Below, one piece after another: positions 10,440 to 11,410 of a stretch of 11,410 bases of DNA (positions are counted from its first letter, which is position 1; each line of letters begins with the position of its first letter). This DNA comes from Ichthyophonus hoferi. Its lineage: Eukaryota > Opisthokonta > Ichthyosporea > Ichthyophonida > Ichthyophonidae. The translations under genes were made by a program, and so were the position numbers. The notes beneath the pieces are model-generated. The model saw nothing but the letters and a program-made list of their open reading frames with translations. It searched no databases and was not told the origin of the DNA. The DNA is taken from NCBI GenBank assembly GCA_002751075.1, contig NAOQ01000013.1, positions 306,844 to 318,253 of the forward strand, in the 5' to 3' direction.

Positions 10440-11010
10440 ATCATGTGGTATACTTGCCAACTACAAGTTGGGTTAACTGGGCTGTCATTGGTTGATTAGT
10501 ACATGCCCAATCCAATATATACTTGACATAAATGTCTTAATAAATATTCCATTTATAGCAATAAAATTTATTTCTAAATATATCTATATATAAGAAAGCA
10601 CAATAATAAACAGTAACTACAAAAACAAGTAAGTCTATAATTAAAATTTTAAGTAAATTACTACCAAATAAATAATAACAATAATAATTAAATCATAACT
10701 ACTATTTCAAGTGTACCACATCTAGTTTAATCCTCCTACCATATCATACCCTTATATAATTCTATTTTACTATTGGATCTTTTCTAACCAAATATAATTT
10801 AAATTTTTAGTTCTACCTACTATACTCTAAATATTATTAGAGCCAATCCGATTATGTTTTACATTTTAAAACTATATTGGGTTCTTTTGATTGGGTTAAT
10901 ATTATATTGATTTCATGTGAATAAAACTAATAATAGATTAGATATCTAATCCAATTATGAATGTTTAGATTAACAGATTAACCAATGAATGATCTTAATC
11001 AGAAAGGTTA
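10440..11010. other. Region rich in TTGATTGG / GGTTAA-type motifs, possible decayed repeat
   Basis: Motifs built on ATTGG, CCAAT, GGTTAA and GATTA recur on both strands: CATTGGTTGATTAG (about 10488), CCCAATCCAAT (about 10507), GCCAATCCGATTA (about 10842), ATTGGGTTC and GATTGGGTTAA (about 10877-10900), GATTAACAGATTAACC (about 10967) and GGTTAAC (about 11007). A 16-bp perfect palindrome sits inside at 10936-10951. No coding frame is present. It could be an old non-autonomous repeat element or expanded low-complexity DNA; I found no terminal repeats or target-site duplication that would name a family. Confidence 0.35.
10936..10951. other. 16-bp perfect palindrome
   Basis: GATTAGATATCTAATC equals its own reverse complement. 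It lies within the GATTA-rich block described at 10440-11010 and could be a product of that motif bias or the centre of an inverted repeat. Confidence 0.5.
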
Positions 11011-11280
11011 ACATAACTAATTGACGGCTAGATAACAATTCTATATGTCACCACTACGCTTTAAATAATCTTAGCCAAGTATAAACCATTGCTAAACCAA
11101 TTAAAGAATGAAATTAAAAATAACACAACTTTCATGCAATCGTCCAATGTAATCATTGAGTATTCCTGTCTTGAATTTTAATTGATCCTTCTTATAATTA
11201 ACCATATACCTTATTGATTACTGTAGGGTTACTGCTAATCACTGCATGAAAGAGAATAGTTAGATTGATAAACGGATAGA

Positions 11281-11410
11281 TATACTAGATTACACTATAC
11301 TAGACGATAATATACCATACTATACTATATTGTATCATACTGTACTATATTATACTATACTATATTATGCTATACTGTACTGTACTATACTGTACTGTAC
11401 TATAATATAC
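11281..11410. repeat. In-register 5-bp satellite (TATAC/TGTAC), runs off window end
   Basis: All 130 bases can be cut into 26 consecutive pentamers without a single length change: TATAC, TAGAT, TACAC, TATAC, TAGAC and so on, ending in TGTAC, TATAA, TATAC. The consensus is TATAC with TGTAC, CATAC and TATAT variants. Substitutions are common but indels are absent, and the units become more uniform toward the window edge. The array continues beyond the window. Confidence 0.92.

Overview
The window looks like nuclear DNA from a eukaryote with a very AT-rich, intron-containing genome (roughly 70% A+T or more by eye). An early-diverging fungus fits best. The reasons are a canonical four-exon Arf GTPase gene with GT-AG spliceosomal introns, a ribosomal protein S3 gene of the mitochondrial kind that resembles fungal mitochondrial Rps3, and AT-rich intergenic DNA full of short tandem repeats. 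Nothing bacterial (operons, Shine-Dalgarno sites, CRISPR) is visible. I cannot name the species; the composition would suit a Glomeromycotina-type genome, but that is inference.

Layout. 1-125: an ATGT microsatellite whose right edge runs into its own reverse complement. 266-398 (minus): an exon-like stretch of an unidentified membrane-segment protein. 399-2258: gene-poor DNA with an AAT microsatellite, a three-copy 32-bp tandem repeat (991-1086), a small GC-rich island (1112-1156) and a pentanucleotide repeat (1202-1260). 2259-4546 (minus): the complete ADP-ribosylation factor (Arf) gene, four coding exons giving a full 181-residue protein, plus a probable 5' UTR intron. 4552-6972: a 2.4-kb divergent intergenic region with poly(A) tracts and an 18-bp palindrome. 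6973-7905 (plus): a single-exon 310-codon gene for mitochondrial-type ribosomal protein S3. 7906-11280: mostly non-coding, with one coding-like scrap (9099-9227) and a region rich in TTGATTGG/GGTTAA-type motifs. 11281-11410: an in-register 5-bp repeat running off the end.

The two secure genes are divergently arranged and have no known functional link: Arf controls vesicle coat recruitment on Golgi membranes, and Rps3 is a structural protein of the mitochondrial small ribosomal subunit. The most notable point is the genomic location of rps3. In most fungi this gene is carried by mitochondrial DNA. Here it sits 2.4 kb from a spliced nuclear gene, has an arginine/lysine-rich N-terminus that could act as a mitochondrial targeting sequence, and is an intact reading frame, so it may be a functional mitochondrion-to-nucleus transfer. 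I see no convincing evidence of a wholly new multi-gene system.
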